Positions 34,340 through 43,196 of a stretch of 43,196 nucleotides of DNA are shown here, piece after piece (within the stretch, counting starts at the first letter, position 1; each line of letters opens with the position of its first letter). Origin of the DNA: an uncultured Collinsella sp. (GTDB lineage: Bacteria > Actinomycetota > Coriobacteriia > Coriobacteriales > Coriobacteriaceae); assembly GCA_900544645.1 (NCBI GenBank), contig UQWG01000013.1:1-43196 (forward strand). Reading direction: 5' to 3'. The position numbers and the translations under genes were made by a program. The notes under the pieces were generated by a model, which saw nothing but the letters and a program-made list of their open reading frames with translations, had not been told where the DNA came from and did not search any database.

Positions 34340-35776
34340 TTAAAGTTCGAGCTCGTTGAGGCGCAGGATCGCCACGATATAAATCTTGAGCGCCTGCTTG
34401 AGCTGTTCCTCGTTGGCGCACTCGTTGGGACCGTGCATCTGGCCGCCCCACTCGGGCAGCTCCAGGCCGGTCTCCTCGGGGCCAAACGAGACGGCGCGGG
34501 CAAAGTTGCGCGCATAGGTGCCACCGCCCATGGCAAAGGGCTCAGCATGCTTGCCCGTAAACTCGTTATAGGTATCAATAAGCGCCTTCACGGCCGGATC
34601 GTCGGCAGACACCGAGAACGGCACCTTAGCGCGACCCAGCTGGCACGTCACGCCAAAACGGCCCACGAGCGGGTCGAGCTGCTCGCGGATGGTATCGGCA
34701 CTGGTGCTATCGGGGAAGCGGACGTCGATGACCTGCTCAATATGGTCATCCGCCACGCGGATGACGCCAGCGTTGCAGGTAAGCGGGCCAAACGCCGGAC
34801 TCGTCGCATCGATACCCAGGCCGCGGCCATAGGCATCCGCATGCACAAAGGCCAGGAACTTGACGAACTCGTGCTCGGCAGGCGTCAGCAGGCGCTCGTC
34901 GCGTGCACCAAACGCGTCCTCGGCCTCGCGCAGATACGCCACGATCAGGCCGACGGCGTTAATCGTTCCCTCGGGCATCGAGGCATGACCGCCAATGCCA
35001 TGGGCAAAAATCTGCGCGTGCCCGTTATCGAGCGCCGTGATCTCCAGGCGGTCGGCGTTCTCAACGGGCGCCGGCAGCTCATCGGCGGCAATCGCGAGCT
35101 CGCAGATGGACTGCGACGGAATGGCGTTGCTCGCCTCGGCACCGCTCCAGGACACAATGCGCCCGCCGTCGATCTTGGGGCTCACAAACGTCGCCCCAAA
35201 CTGGCCCTTCTCAGCATTGCAGACCGGGAACTCGGCATCGGGCGTAAACAAAAAGTCGGGGTCTGCGTGGTCCTCCAGATAATGGTGAACGTCGGACATG
35301 CCCACTTCCTCATCGCAGCCCAGCAGCGCGCGGAAGGCATAGCGCGGCACAATGCCGTGCTTGAGCAGGTAGGCGCCGGCGTAGAGCGACAACACCGCCG
35401 GACCCTTGTCGTCGATCACGCCGCGGCCGAGCAGCCAGCCCTCGCGACGCTCCATCGCAAACGGGTCGGTGTTCCAGCCGGGGCCGGCGGGCACCACGTC
35501 CACGTGGCAGATGGTCGCGAGCTGCTTGTCGCCGCGACCCGGGATATCGGCGATTCCCACATAGCCCCCGTCGTCGCTCGTCTGATAGCCGAGCTTTTGC
35601 GCAATGCCGAGCGCGCAATCGAGCGCGTCACGGACCGGGCGGCCAAACGGCGCACCGGGCTCCGCATCGGCAGCAACGGCCACGGACGGATAGCTCACCA
35701 GTTGTTCGATATCGGCAACGACATCCTCCCAGACCTCGTCGACATACTCGGCAACGCTCTGCTCCACCTGATTCAT
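34340..35776 (-). CDS. M20-family dipeptidase (PepV/Sapep-like)
   Basis: 478 residues. Metal ligands as in M20: H91 and D93 in TICHVDVVP, the D122-D123 region in GRGVIDDKGP, catalytic E156-E157 in GCDEEVGM, and D180 in TPDAEFPV. The size and insertions match the Sapep/PepV group of Mn- or Zn-dependent dipeptidases that release amino acids from short peptides in the cytoplasm. The second metal-site region near the C-terminus (GGHASMPEG, MHGPNE) is present. AAGGAGG precedes the ATG at 35776. The gene follows the HAD gene by 55 bp and is probably cotranscribed. Confidence 0.93.
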   Translation of the reverse strand: MNQVEQSVAEYVDEVWEDVVADIEQLVSYPSVAVAADAEPGAPFGRPVRDALDCALGIAQKLGYQTSDDGGYVGIADIPGRGDKQLATICHVDVVPAGPGWNTDPFAMERREGWLLGRGVIDDKGPAVLSLYAGAYLLKHGIVPRYAFRALLGCDEEVGMSDVHHYLEDHADPDFLFTPDAEFPVCNAEKGQFGATFVSPKIDGGRIVSWSGAEASNAIPSQSICELAIAADELPAPVENADRLEITALDNGHAQIFAHGIGGHASMPEGTINAVGLIVAYLREAEDAFGARDERLLTPAEHEFVKFLAFVHADAYGRGLGIDATSPAFGPLTCNAGVIRVADDHIEQVIDVRFPDSTSADTIREQLDPLVGRFGVTCQLGRAKVPFSVSADDPAVKALIDTYNEFTGKHAEPFAMGGGTYARNFARAVSFGPEETGLELPEWGGQMHGPNECANEEQLKQALKIYIVAILRLNELEL

Positions 35777-35831
35777 GAACGACCTCCTTACCAATGAGCG
35801 ACGGGTACGCCCGCCCCTCACATTATGTCTA

Positions 35832-36494
35832 TTAGATAGCGAAAAGTTTAGCAAGCTCGGCCACCGAGTGCACCACCGCATCGGCGCCCGCGGCCTCGTG
35901 CTCCCCCGGCGCTGCCGCGCCCGAATAGATGCCGATGCACGGCACGCCCATCGCGTGCGCGCCCTCCACATCGTTAAAGCGATCGCCGATCATCACGGCA
36001 TCGTCGGCCGTCGCGCCGAGCGCCGCCAGGGCATCGCGAACCGAATCGGCCTTGGTCTCGCGTCCCCGCGGCGGATTCATGCCAACCACCGCATCAAACT
36101 GAGAAAGCCCCAGCTCACGCACCATGTCTATGCACTTCGCCTCCATGCGTGACGTTGCCACGGCCAAGCGATGCCCCTGCGCGACAAGGCCATCGAGCAG
36201 CTCGGGGATTCCATCGAACACGGGATACTCTTCCGGTCCCAGCTCATCAAAAAAGGCACGGTACTCGTCAGCCACCACAAGCGACTCCTCGCGGGAGAAG
36301 CCATAAAAGTCGTGAAAGCTCTTCCACAGGGGCGGCCCGATCATGCGGCGCAGGTCACCCATCTGCGCCTCCGAAAACCCGCGCACAGCCAGCGTCTTGC
36401 GCGTCGAGGTCATCACCGCCCGACCCGTATCTGCCACCGTGCCGTCAAAATCGAACAGCACGACCGGCCGCTTGTATATCTCCAACGCCTCCAT
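35832..36494 (-). CDS. HAD-superfamily phosphatase (PGP-like)
   Basis: 220 residues. LFDFDGTVADTG carries the nucleophile pair (about residues 12-23), ATSRMEAK the second motif, and IGDRFNDVEGAHAMG the metal-binding acids. The helical cap follows motif I, as in phosphoglycolate phosphatase-like HADs. Substrate unknown. Starts at 36494 and 36500 are both possible (ATGCCGATGG); AGAGGA is spaced better for 36494. First gene of a unit with the dipeptidase; divergent from the second DegV gene. Confidence 0.9.
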   Translation of the reverse strand: MEALEIYKRPVVLFDFDGTVADTGRAVMTSTRKTLAVRGFSEAQMGDLRRMIGPPLWKSFHDFYGFSREESLVVADEYRAFFDELGPEEYPVFDGIPELLDGLVAQGHRLAVATSRMEAKCIDMVRELGLSQFDAVVGMNPPRGRETKADSVRDALAALGATADDAVMIGDRFNDVEGAHAMGVPCIGIYSGAAAPGEHEAAGADAVVHSVAELAKLFAI

Positions 36495-36542
36495 CGGCAT
36501 TCCTCTTCCCCAGTTGATGATTTCCACACCGACACTTCAAAC

Positions 36543-36558
36543 TGTTGACTATTCAACA
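36543..36558. promoter_or_regulatory. Perfect inverted repeat in a divergent promoter region
   Basis: TGTTGA-CTAT-TCAACA, 16 bp, between the divergent HAD and DegV genes. TATACT at 36589-36594 is a candidate -10 box for DegV. Symmetry and position suggest an operator; the regulator is unknown. Confidence 0.4.
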
Positions 36559-36650
36559 ATTGAACCTAGTAATGTGGAACGACTCTACTATACTTGTCGC
36601 ACTTTGCTCTCAGAAGGCGGCGCGCAAGCGCCCCAACGAAAGGTGCAATT

Positions 36651-37511
36651 ATGTCTTTTGCCATCATAACCGACTCCACGTCGGACATCTCCCCCGCCCG
36701 CGCTCAAGAGCTCGGCATTTACGTGATTCCGCTGCATGTGATTATCGAGGGCGAGGACCTGCTCGACCAGGTGCAGATTACCGCCCAGGAGTACGTCGCC
36801 CGCATGGCCGGCTCCGAGCAGCTGCCACACACCTCGCAGCCGAGCGCCGGCGAGTTCAAGGCACTCTTTGACCGCGTGCGCGCCGACGGCCACGATAGCG
36901 CCATCTTTATCTCGCTGTGCAGCGAATGGTCCGCCTGCTATTCCAACGCATGCCTGGTCGCCGAGACCCACGAGCTCGACGTGCGCTGCATCGATTCGCG
37001 CACTGGCTCGGGCGCCGAGGGCCTGCTGGTGGAGTACGCGCGGGCCATGCGCGAAGATGGCCGCAGCCTGGACGAGACCGAGGCGCAGATCCGCGCGACG
37101 CTGCCCGACGCCCACCTGCTGCTGATTCCCCGCACGCTCGAGAATCTCGTTAAGAACGGCCGCGCGCCCAAGCTCGCCGGCCAGCTCACGCAAATGCTCA
37201 ACATTCGCCTGGCCGTTTCGCCGGAGTGGAAATCGGGCGAGATCAAGGCCGTCAAAAAGGGCCGCGGCGCCAAGCGCATCGTCGCCAACACCATGGCAGA
37301 TTGCCTCGCGTTTTTGGACGAGCACCCGGGCTCAAGCGTGCGCGTGCTCACGACCGGCGCCGCCGAGGAGCAGGAACTTGTCAACGAGGCGCTCGCGGGC
37401 CAGGACTACGTAGACGACGGCACCGGCCCCATCGGCTGCACCATCGCCACCCACGTAGGCGTCGATGCCATCGCCATCAGCTACTGCCCCCGCTACCAGC
37501 CCATCCACTAG
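36651..37511 (+). CDS. DegV family fatty-acid-binding protein (second copy)
   Basis: 286 residues. N-terminus MSFAIITDSTSDISP with the DSTSD motif at 8-12, then the SQPSAGEF loop, SLCSEWSACYSNA (family SS.lSGTyqsA, here without the second Gly-Thr), TLENLVKNGRAPKL and the C-terminal TIATHVGVDAIA. It is diverged from the copy at 479-1333, which suggests a different lipid preference. ATG 36651 follows AAAGG. A terminator at 37608 lies downstream. Confidence 0.92.
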   Translation: MSFAIITDSTSDISPARAQELGIYVIPLHVIIEGEDLLDQVQITAQEYVARMAGSEQLPHTSQPSAGEFKALFDRVRADGHDSAIFISLCSEWSACYSNACLVAETHELDVRCIDSRTGSGAEGLLVEYARAMREDGRSLDETEAQIRATLPDAHLLLIPRTLENLVKNGRAPKLAGQLTQMLNIRLAVSPEWKSGEIKAVKKGRGAKRIVANTMADCLAFLDEHPGSSVRVLTTGAAEEQELVNEALAGQDYVDDGTGPIGCTIATHVGVDAIAISYCPRYQPIH

Positions 37512-37524
37512 GGGCACCCTTACC

Positions 37525-37591
37525 ACTTGCGGTGGAATAGGGACTGTTTTTGGCTTATCAGCCGCAAATCAATCCCTATTCCACCACAACT
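37525..37591. repeat. TTGCGGTGGAATA palindromic element, copy 2
   Basis: ACTTGCGGTGGAATAGGGA at 37525-37543 pairs with TCCCTATTCCACCACAACT at 37573-37591, one or two mismatches. Immediately after the second DegV stop. Shares TTGCGGTGGAATA with copies at 34251 and 43110. Confidence 0.83.
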
Positions 37592-37607
37592 TAGAAGCAG
37601 TTCATTT

Positions 37608-37674
37608 GGGACGGGGCTAAAAAGACTGACATGTAACGTTACGCACCGGTCTTTTTAGCCCCGTTCCATTTTTG
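37608..37674. terminator. Bidirectional terminator between DegV and LOG genes
   Basis: 19-bp stem from GGGACGGGGCTAAAAAGAC (37608-37626) with 37649-37667, one mismatch; ATTTTTG follows on the plus strand. It serves the convergent DegV and LOG genes. Confidence 0.88.
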
Positions 37675-37679
37675 CTACC

Positions 37680-38438
37680 CTACATCAGCCCGCTCAGGGC
37701 GATGTCGACGGCCTCGTTGAGGTCGTCGGTGATGTGGACGAGGTCTGGATCGAGTGGGCTGATCATACCGGCGCTCATCACCGGACCGTTAAGCCAGTCG
37801 AATAGGCCCTGCCAGTACTCGCTGCCTACCAGCACAAGCGGCATGCGCTTGACCTTGTGCGTCTGCACCAGCGTGAGCACCTCGAACATCTCGTCGAGCG
37901 TGCCGAAACCGCCGGGGAACACGATGGCACCCGAGCTGTACTTAACGAACATGGTCTTACGCACAAAGAAGTAGCGGAAGTCCATACCCAGGTTCACGTA
38001 TTTGTTGAGCCCCTGCTCGTGCGGAAGCTCGATACCCAAGCCGACCGACTTGCCGTTGGCACTCGCCGCCCCCCTGTTGGCCGCCTCCATAATGCCGGGG
38101 CCGCCGCCGGTGATAACCGCCACGCCGCGCTGCGCGATCTTGCGGCCGACCGTGCGCGCCGCCTTGTAGAGCGGATCGGTCTTGGGCGTGCGGGCACTGC
38201 CGAAGATGGTCACCGCGGGCCCGAGCTCGGCAAGCGCGCCAAAGCCATCGACGAATTCTGCCTGAATACGAAGGACGCGCCACGGATCGGCATGCAACCA
38301 GTCGGTTGAATCTTCGGGCGCCAGCAGGTTGGCGTAGGTGTTGTCCTTAGGAATCATGGGGCCGCGCATGACCACGGGGCCGCGGCGGTACGTCTCGTCG
38401 TAGGCGGGCTCGCCCTCGACGTTCTCATTCTTAATCAT
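37680..38438 (-). CDS. LOG-family (lysine decarboxylase-like) nucleotide hydrolase
   Basis: 252 residues matching the TIGR00730/LOG family. The hallmark motifs are ITGGGPGIMEAANRGA and PGGFGTLDEMFE. Plant LOG enzymes hydrolyse cytokinin riboside monophosphates; bacterial members act on nucleoside monophosphates or are uncharacterised. The family is often misnamed lysine decarboxylase. Residues 1-60 (YDETYRRGPVVMRGP) are an extension before the core. Start 38438 (MIKNENVEGEP) follows AGGAGC; upstream sequence to 38483 lies in the terminator of tgt. Confidence 0.92.
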   Translation of the reverse strand: MIKNENVEGEPAYDETYRRGPVVMRGPMIPKDNTYANLLAPEDSTDWLHADPWRVLRIQAEFVDGFGALAELGPAVTIFGSARTPKTDPLYKAARTVGRKIAQRGVAVITGGGPGIMEAANRGAASANGKSVGLGIELPHEQGLNKYVNLGMDFRYFFVRKTMFVKYSSGAIVFPGGFGTLDEMFEVLTLVQTHKVKRMPLVLVGSEYWQGLFDWLNGPVMSAGMISPLDPDLVHITDDLNEAVDIALSGLM

Positions 38439-38454
38439 GGGTGCTCCTATCGAG

Positions 38455-38502
38455 AAAAAGAAAACGGGCGGGGTCGACGCCATGCGTCAAACACCCGCCC
38501 GA
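38455..38502 (-). terminator. Terminator after tgt
   Basis: Minus-strand hairpin with outer arms CGGGCGGG / CCCGCCCG (38465-38501) and inner GACGC/GCGTC, followed by TTTTCTTTTT on the minus strand. It separates tgt from the LOG gene. Confidence 0.85.
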
Positions 38503-38650
38503 ACATCAACTATTCGGTATGGTACCCACGATGCATCAAGTGCTTGCAAGCTATCGGTCAGCGGTCGTGCGGCCGGTGTCAGCAAATGTGACGACCGGCC
38601 GCCGCTCGCCCCTTGCCGTTGCCCGCGCTCTGCAAGCGCCCGCGCCGCTC

Positions 38651-39790
<1,140 letters not shown>

Positions 39791-39900
39791 AAACTGGAAC
39801 TCCTTGGTTGCGGTTCATACGCAAACCATTATACGGGCAACCCGCAAGAAGCACCGACTCGACAGAAACTAGTGCATTAGGATCAGGTTCCCGAGCCGGT

Positions 39901-40030
39901 CGTTGGGGACAGTCTTCAGCGCCATCTTGCAAAGGAATGTCCCAATCTGCCGATACTTAGGGACTGTCCCCAAGTGCCGGCAAGAGTGTCCCTTATGACT
40001 AGTCATTTAAGAACGCCCCCAACGACTACG
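39901..40030. repeat. GGGGAC repeat cluster, site 2
   Basis: Units such as CGTTGGGGACAGTC (39900), CTTAGGGACTGTCCCCAAG (39956) and the inverted copy of 4838-4865 at 39997-40024 (25 of 28 identical). Same family as 4835-4971. Confidence 0.7.
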
Positions 40031-40107
40031 AGATCATCTCCAACAGCCAAGGCAACGCCGATGCTCTGGCGACGTCAGCGAGCGGTCGCCAGAGCGAACA
40101 AATTGGC

Positions 40108-40153
40108 ATGAAAAGAGGGCGGCATAGACCTTCTGGTCATGCCACCCTCTTTG
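40108..40153 (-). terminator. Terminator of the SDR gene
   Basis: On the minus strand AAAGAGGG...CCCTCTTT with nested ATGCC/GGCAT and GACC/GGTC arms, 40112-40152, followed by TTTCATG. The run of paired bases is nearly 20. Confidence 0.85.
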
Positions 40154-40194
40154 AATGACAAGTTGTCGCCCTGGTGACCGCGCAGCGTCGAGCC

Positions 40195-40222
40195 GTTACG
40201 CGGTTTGGAAAAACCGCGTAAC
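40195..40222. repeat. Perfect palindrome next to the SDR stop codon
   Basis: GTTACGCGGTTT (40195-40206) and AAACCGCGTAAC (40211-40222), loop GGAA, two bases beyond the stop of the SDR gene. It has no T-run; it may stabilise the 3' end of the transcript. Confidence 0.8.
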
Positions 40223-40224
40223 CC

Positions 40225-41025
40225 CTAAGGACGCTGGCCCATGCCACCCTCGAGGGTGACGGTCTCGCCGTTCATGTACTTAAAGTCGGGACCGCAGAGC
40301 TGAACGACCACGCGGCCGATCTCCTTCTCGACGTCGCCGTAGTGGCCTGCCGGCGGCATGTGGACGTTGGCCTTGAAAGCCTCGGGGTAAGCATCCTGGA
40401 AGTTCTCGAGCGCAGCGGTCCAAGCAAGCGGGCAAACGATATTGACGTTGATGCCGTCCTTGCCCCACTCGTTGGCGGCAACGCGGGTCAGGCCGCGGAT
40501 GCCCTCCTTGGCGGCAGCATAGCTGCACTGGCCGTAGTTGCCAAACAGGCCGGCGCCCGAGGCAAAGTTGACCACGGAGCCCTTAGTCTCCTTCAGGTGC
40601 GGATAGGCCTTCTGCATGTACAGATAGGTAGCATACAGACCGGAGTAAATGGCCAGGTTAAACTGGTCCATGGTGTGATCGGCGATGGTCACGCCCGAGG
40701 CGCTGGCCTGAGCATTGTTGACGACGGCGTCGATGCGGCCGAACTCCTCAATGGCCTTGTCGATGACGTTCTGGACGACGGCCTCGTTGTCCTGACCGGC
40801 TGAAACATCGGCCTGAACAGGCAGAACCTTGACACCGTACTCGGCCTCGAGAGACTCCTTGGCGGCCTCGAGCTTAGCGACGTTGCGGCCGGTGATGACG
40901 AGGTTCGCGCCCTCCTTGGCAAAAGCGATATCGATGCCGTAGCCGATGGAGCCAGCGGAACCGTCCTTAAGCGTGGCCTTGCCGCCGCCGGTGACGATCA
41001 CGGTCTTACCAGTGAAAAGTCCCAT
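40225..41025 (-). CDS. Short-chain dehydrogenase/reductase
   Basis: 266 residues. Cofactor-binding region VTGGGKATLKDGSAGSIGYG (11-30) keeps the TGGG...GxG ends but has about six extra residues between the usual glycines (normal spacing TGxxxGxG). Catalytic S156 (NFASGAG), Y169 and K173 (SYAAAKEG) are intact; NNA (103-105) and an E-W-G-K-D helix follow. The substrate is unknown. SDRs in gut Coriobacteriia include hydroxysteroid dehydrogenases acting on bile acids; the known Collinsella 7-beta enzyme has a different N-terminus as far as I recall, so this is not it. ATG 41025 follows AAAGGAC. Transcribed alone. Confidence 0.88.
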   Translation of the reverse strand: MGLFTGKTVIVTGGGKATLKDGSAGSIGYGIDIAFAKEGANLVITGRNVAKLEAAKESLEAEYGVKVLPVQADVSAGQDNEAVVQNVIDKAIEEFGRIDAVVNNAQASASGVTIADHTMDQFNLAIYSGLYATYLYMQKAYPHLKETKGSVVNFASGAGLFGNYGQCSYAAAKEGIRGLTRVAANEWGKDGINVNIVCPLAWTAALENFQDAYPEAFKANVHMPPAGHYGDVEKEIGRVVVQLCGPDFKYMNGETVTLEGGMGQRP

Positions 41026-41313
41026 ACAAAGTCCTTTCAAATCGCGACGGGCCCACCCGCCGACTGCGCGCATCCAACTTCACGCGCCAAAAGCTGAAAT
41101 GCAACTTTAGCGGGTTCAAGTGAAAAATAAAGACCGCAGCAGGCGAACGGCACAACGTCATTCGGCGAAGGGAATGTCAAGCACGAACTGGATAAAGAGG
41201 CCGAATTTTTGTCAGCCAAACGAGCCATCGAACACGTTTTGAAACTTTGCTGCGGCGCGCGGGATGTCGGCGCGAGACTTTATCATAGGGTGACAAACAA
41301 CGATGAGGAGCAC

Positions 41314-43083
41314 ATGCCTATGACAGACGAGCTGGACCCCCAGACTCAACAGCATATTGATGATCCCGCAGACGTCACCGCAGATACTGACGCTGTGACC
41401 TGCGATGGTATCGACATCGACGACCCCATCTTGGACGAAAGCGCTACGGCGGAAACCCCCGAAACAGAAAACGCCGATGAGCAAAACGACGATGCGCCCG
41501 CTCAGGACGACGCCCCTGTACAGGACGACGCCCCGCAAGCAGCGGGCCCCATCGAGGTGTCTTCGGAAGAAGAGCTCGATGCCGTCATGGACTCCATGAT
41601 GGATGCTGTCAAAGCGATGAAAGACGCCGTCGCCGATGCCGATATTGATGCCGAGGAAGAGGAGGCCGCCGAGGCGGCCTCGACCTTTGTGCCCGGCGAG
41701 ACTCCGGTTGCCGACCAGGGCAGCACCATGCCCTCGTTTCTGCAGCTCGAGCACCCCACGATTGGCGCCGATGCGGTCGATCCGCACGCAGCAGGCTTTT
41801 CTGTGGTCGAGGGCGGTACCGGCAATATCGCCGCGCCGCAGGCTGCCGATGCGGACGCCGCCGACACCGCTCGCCCGACCGCTCCGCACTCCCCCGCCGC
41901 GAGCCGCGATCTGGGGACCGCTGTCTCGAACACTGCGAACGCCGTGGGCACCTTTATCGCCCAGGGTGCCTCGGCCATGCGCGAGATGAACGCCGCGAAA
42001 AAGGCACTTGCCGATGCCCGCGCCCACCTGGCCGAACTTGAGCAGCGCATTGCCGATCAGGCCGAGGAACTCGAGACGCGCCAGGATATCGCAGGCCGCT
42101 ACGAGCAGATCGTCGCCGACCAGCGTCAGGCGATCGCCACAGCGCAAAAGACCGCTGCGGCAGCCGAAATCAATCGCGATGTCCATGCTTCCAAAGTAGC
42201 AGAGCTCAAGGGTCAGCTCGAACAAATGAAGACAGAGGATGACGCGACCGAGCTCCGCCTGAAGGCCGCGCTCGATGCCGTGGAGGCCCGCGAGGCGAGC
42301 TCGCGCGAGACCGGCAACCGCCTCGTTCGCCGTCTTGAGGATTCCAAGCGCATCCGCGACAAGGTGCAGGCCGAGCGAGACGCCGGCATTGCCGCCGCAC
42401 AACAAACCGTCGACGCCACGCGCGCCCAGCTCGAGACACTGCGTCATGAGTATGCCGAGCTGCAACGCAATCCCTCGGCAAATCCCGCCAACTATACGGT
42501 GCGCACCAGCGAGCTCTCGATGCAGATCTCCGACACGGCAGATGCCCTGCGTAAAGCCGAAGAAGATGTCCCGCGTATCACCGCCGACCTTGAACACTCG
42601 CTTGCCGCAGCCGAGCAGGCCGTCGAGCAAGCTCAAGCCCCTATCGCCGACGCAAAACGCGCGCACCAAGCCGTGACGACCGAAGCCGATGCCGCGCGCG
42701 ACGAGCTGCAGACGGCGAAGACTGCCGCCGCGACTCGTCAGCGCGAACTGCGCGAGAAGATCACTGCCGAGGACAAGGCACGCCGCGACCAGGAGCAGAG
42801 CATCGCCAACGCCCAAGCAGATGCCGCACATGCGCAGTCAATCATCGAACAGGCGACCGAGGTGCACGACCACCCAGAGATCACTGAGTCGCTTGCAGGA
42901 TCCTTGGCCCGAGACAAAGCCGAACACGCCGAGACCGAGCGAGAAGTCGCCCAGCTCGAGGCCGCCGAGGACGCGGTGCGCGAGCGTACCCGCGACTCAC
43001 GCATCAAATTCACCGGCGCCATCGTCTGCATCGTCGCCGCAATCCTAGTGATCATCCTAGTCTGGCTGTTCGCAAGCAAGTAA
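41314..43083 (+). CDS. Tail-anchored coiled-coil protein, unknown function
   Basis: 589 residues. N-terminal 120 residues are very acidic with a QDDAP repeat (three times about residues 61-75) and EEEEAAEAAS. A Pro/Ala/Thr-rich linker follows. From about residue 225 to 560 it is a long alpha-helical heptad region (KKALADARAHLAELEQRIADQ, AEKSR-like Glu/Gln/Ala/Arg rich) with a probable break at NPSANPANYT (about 390). The C-terminus is one hydrophobic segment (GAIVCIVAAILVIILVWLF, about 569-587) and ends in ASK, so it is a tail-anchored membrane protein facing the cytoplasm. No domain was recognised; a cell-division or envelope scaffold role (EzrA-like, but with opposite anchor) is speculation. 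GAGGAG precedes both ATGs at 41314 and 41320. Divergent from the SDR gene. Confidence 0.75.
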   Translation: MPMTDELDPQTQQHIDDPADVTADTDAVTCDGIDIDDPILDESATAETPETENADEQNDDAPAQDDAPVQDDAPQAAGPIEVSSEEELDAVMDSMMDAVKAMKDAVADADIDAEEEEAAEAASTFVPGETPVADQGSTMPSFLQLEHPTIGADAVDPHAAGFSVVEGGTGNIAAPQAADADAADTARPTAPHSPAASRDLGTAVSNTANAVGTFIAQGASAMREMNAAKKALADARAHLAELEQRIADQAEELETRQDIAGRYEQIVADQRQAIATAQKTAAAAEINRDVHASKVAELKGQLEQMKTEDDATELRLKAALDAVEAREASSRETGNRLVRRLEDSKRIRDKVQAERDAGIAAAQQTVDATRAQLETLRHEYAELQRNPSANPANYTVRTSELSMQISDTADALRKAEEDVPRITADLEHSLAAAEQAVEQAQAPIADAKRAHQAVTTEADAARDELQTAKTAAATRQRELREKITAEDKARRDQEQSIANAQADAAHAQSIIEQATEVHDHPEITESLAGSLARDKAEHAETEREVAQLEAAEDAVRERTRDSRIKFTGAIVCIVAAILVIILVWLFASK

Positions 43084-43109
43084 ACCGGCTGCCAAAAAAC
43101 GCTCAACGC

Positions 43110-43144
43110 AGTTGCGGTGAGATAGTTCCTGTTTAGCCTCAAAA
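43110..43144. repeat. TTGCGGTGGAATA element, copy 3, interrupted
   Basis: AGTTGCGGTGAGATAGTTCC continues as TGTTTAGCCTCAAAA, matching the left arm and loop of the element at 34251. The matching right arm is not reached before the IS-like end begins at about 43145, so the element appears split. Confidence 0.7.
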
Positions 43145-43196
43145 GGGGGTGCGGACAGAAAGTTGGACCGCGGGGCGGTCCGGACTGGAGGTTCGC
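43145..43196 (+). mobile_element. Probable left end of an IS3-family insertion sequence (partial)
   Basis: GTGCGGACAGAAAGTTGGAC resembles IS3 (IS150-group) ends with their AAGTTGGAC motif. A hairpin GGACCGC/GCGGTCC (43165-43181) and GGACTGGAGGTTCGC, a strong ribosome binding site, follow, as expected just before a transposase orfA. The gene itself lies past the window edge, so identification is tentative. Confidence 0.4.

Larger units (their letters stand above)
39791..40224. other. Repeat-rich gap between tgt and the SDR gene
   Basis: A 434-bp gap without a credible gene. It contains the second GGGGAC repeat cluster (about 39901-40030), the perfect 10-bp hairpin CTCTGGCGAC/GTCGCCAGAG (40064-40094), a terminator (40112-40152) and a GTTACGCGGTTT palindrome (40195-40222). 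Confidence 0.75.

Noticed and set aside
34274..35797. Open frame of 507 codons on the plus strand opposite the dipeptidase gene
   Set aside because: Antisense shadow of an M20 gene with a complete metal site.
41212..42831. Open frame of 539 codons on the minus strand opposite the coiled-coil gene
   Set aside because: The plus-strand frame has a ribosome binding site, coiled-coil pattern and a membrane anchor; the opposite frame is Gly/Arg/Leu-rich noise.

Overview
The window reads as chromosomal DNA of a high-GC gut anaerobe of the Coriobacteriia, most likely a Collinsella. That is an inference from GC-rich codon use, gene content (ATP-type PEP carboxykinase, lactate permease, B3/B4-domain protein, many AAAGGAG-type ribosome binding sites) and protein flavour, not from a database search. 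I found 40 protein genes, no tRNA, rRNA or CRISPR array, and no complete mobile element. The last ~50 bases look like the left end of an IS3-type insertion sequence.

Layout. 79-6543, all minus strand: an MGMT-type alkyl-DNA repair domain, a DegV lipid-binding protein, a MarR regulator, a B3/B4-domain protein, pckA and a lactate permease. 6724-11304: a flippase-like membrane protein, a PPP-type phosphatase and a CPA-type K+/H+ antiporter. 11531-16008, plus: the serine pathway genes serC and serA, an M20 peptidase and a shortened DUF1015 protein. 16139-18088, minus: two tandem histidine phosphatases and a nitroreductase with a DtxR/IdeR-like box upstream. 18353-19438: an HdeD-like membrane protein and a UPF0178 protein. 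19604-21845: a His-rich ArsP_2-type metal exporter and a DEDDh exonuclease, divergent. 22396-23604: a lower-GC AbiEi/DUF559-like putative nuclease bracketed by two short inverted-repeat elements. 23994-26694: an ArsR-HMA-P-type ATPase heavy metal operon with three matching operators. 26969-30182, minus: a DtxR-family regulator, a Cof-type HAD phosphatase and an Uup-like ABC-F protein. 30388-34047, minus: pstSCAB phosphate uptake without phoU. 34340-36494, minus: a HAD phosphatase and a PepV-like dipeptidase. 36651-41025: a second DegV protein, a LOG-type hydrolase, tgt and an SDR. 41314-43083: a tail-anchored coiled-coil protein.

Functional themes. Two metal-response circuits are visible. One is Zn/Cd/Pb-type: the ArsR repressor, a soluble CxxC metal-binding protein and the CadA/ZntA-type pump share an ATATGA-N8-TCATAT operator. 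The other is iron- or manganese-type: a DtxR-family regulator with possible sites upstream of itself, the nitroreductase and the ArsP_2 exporter. Central carbon and nutrient genes (pckA, lactate permease, serCA, pst) are housekeeping.

Repeats. The intergenic gaps are unusually rich in palindromes: six copies of a 35-39 bp AAACCACC...GGTGGTTT element, three copies of a TTGCGGTGGAATA element (one apparently interrupted by the IS-like end), a tandem/inverted GGGGAC family at two sites 35 kb apart, an 18-bp perfect inverted repeat, and a 123-nt nested hairpin. These families are the least explained part of the window.
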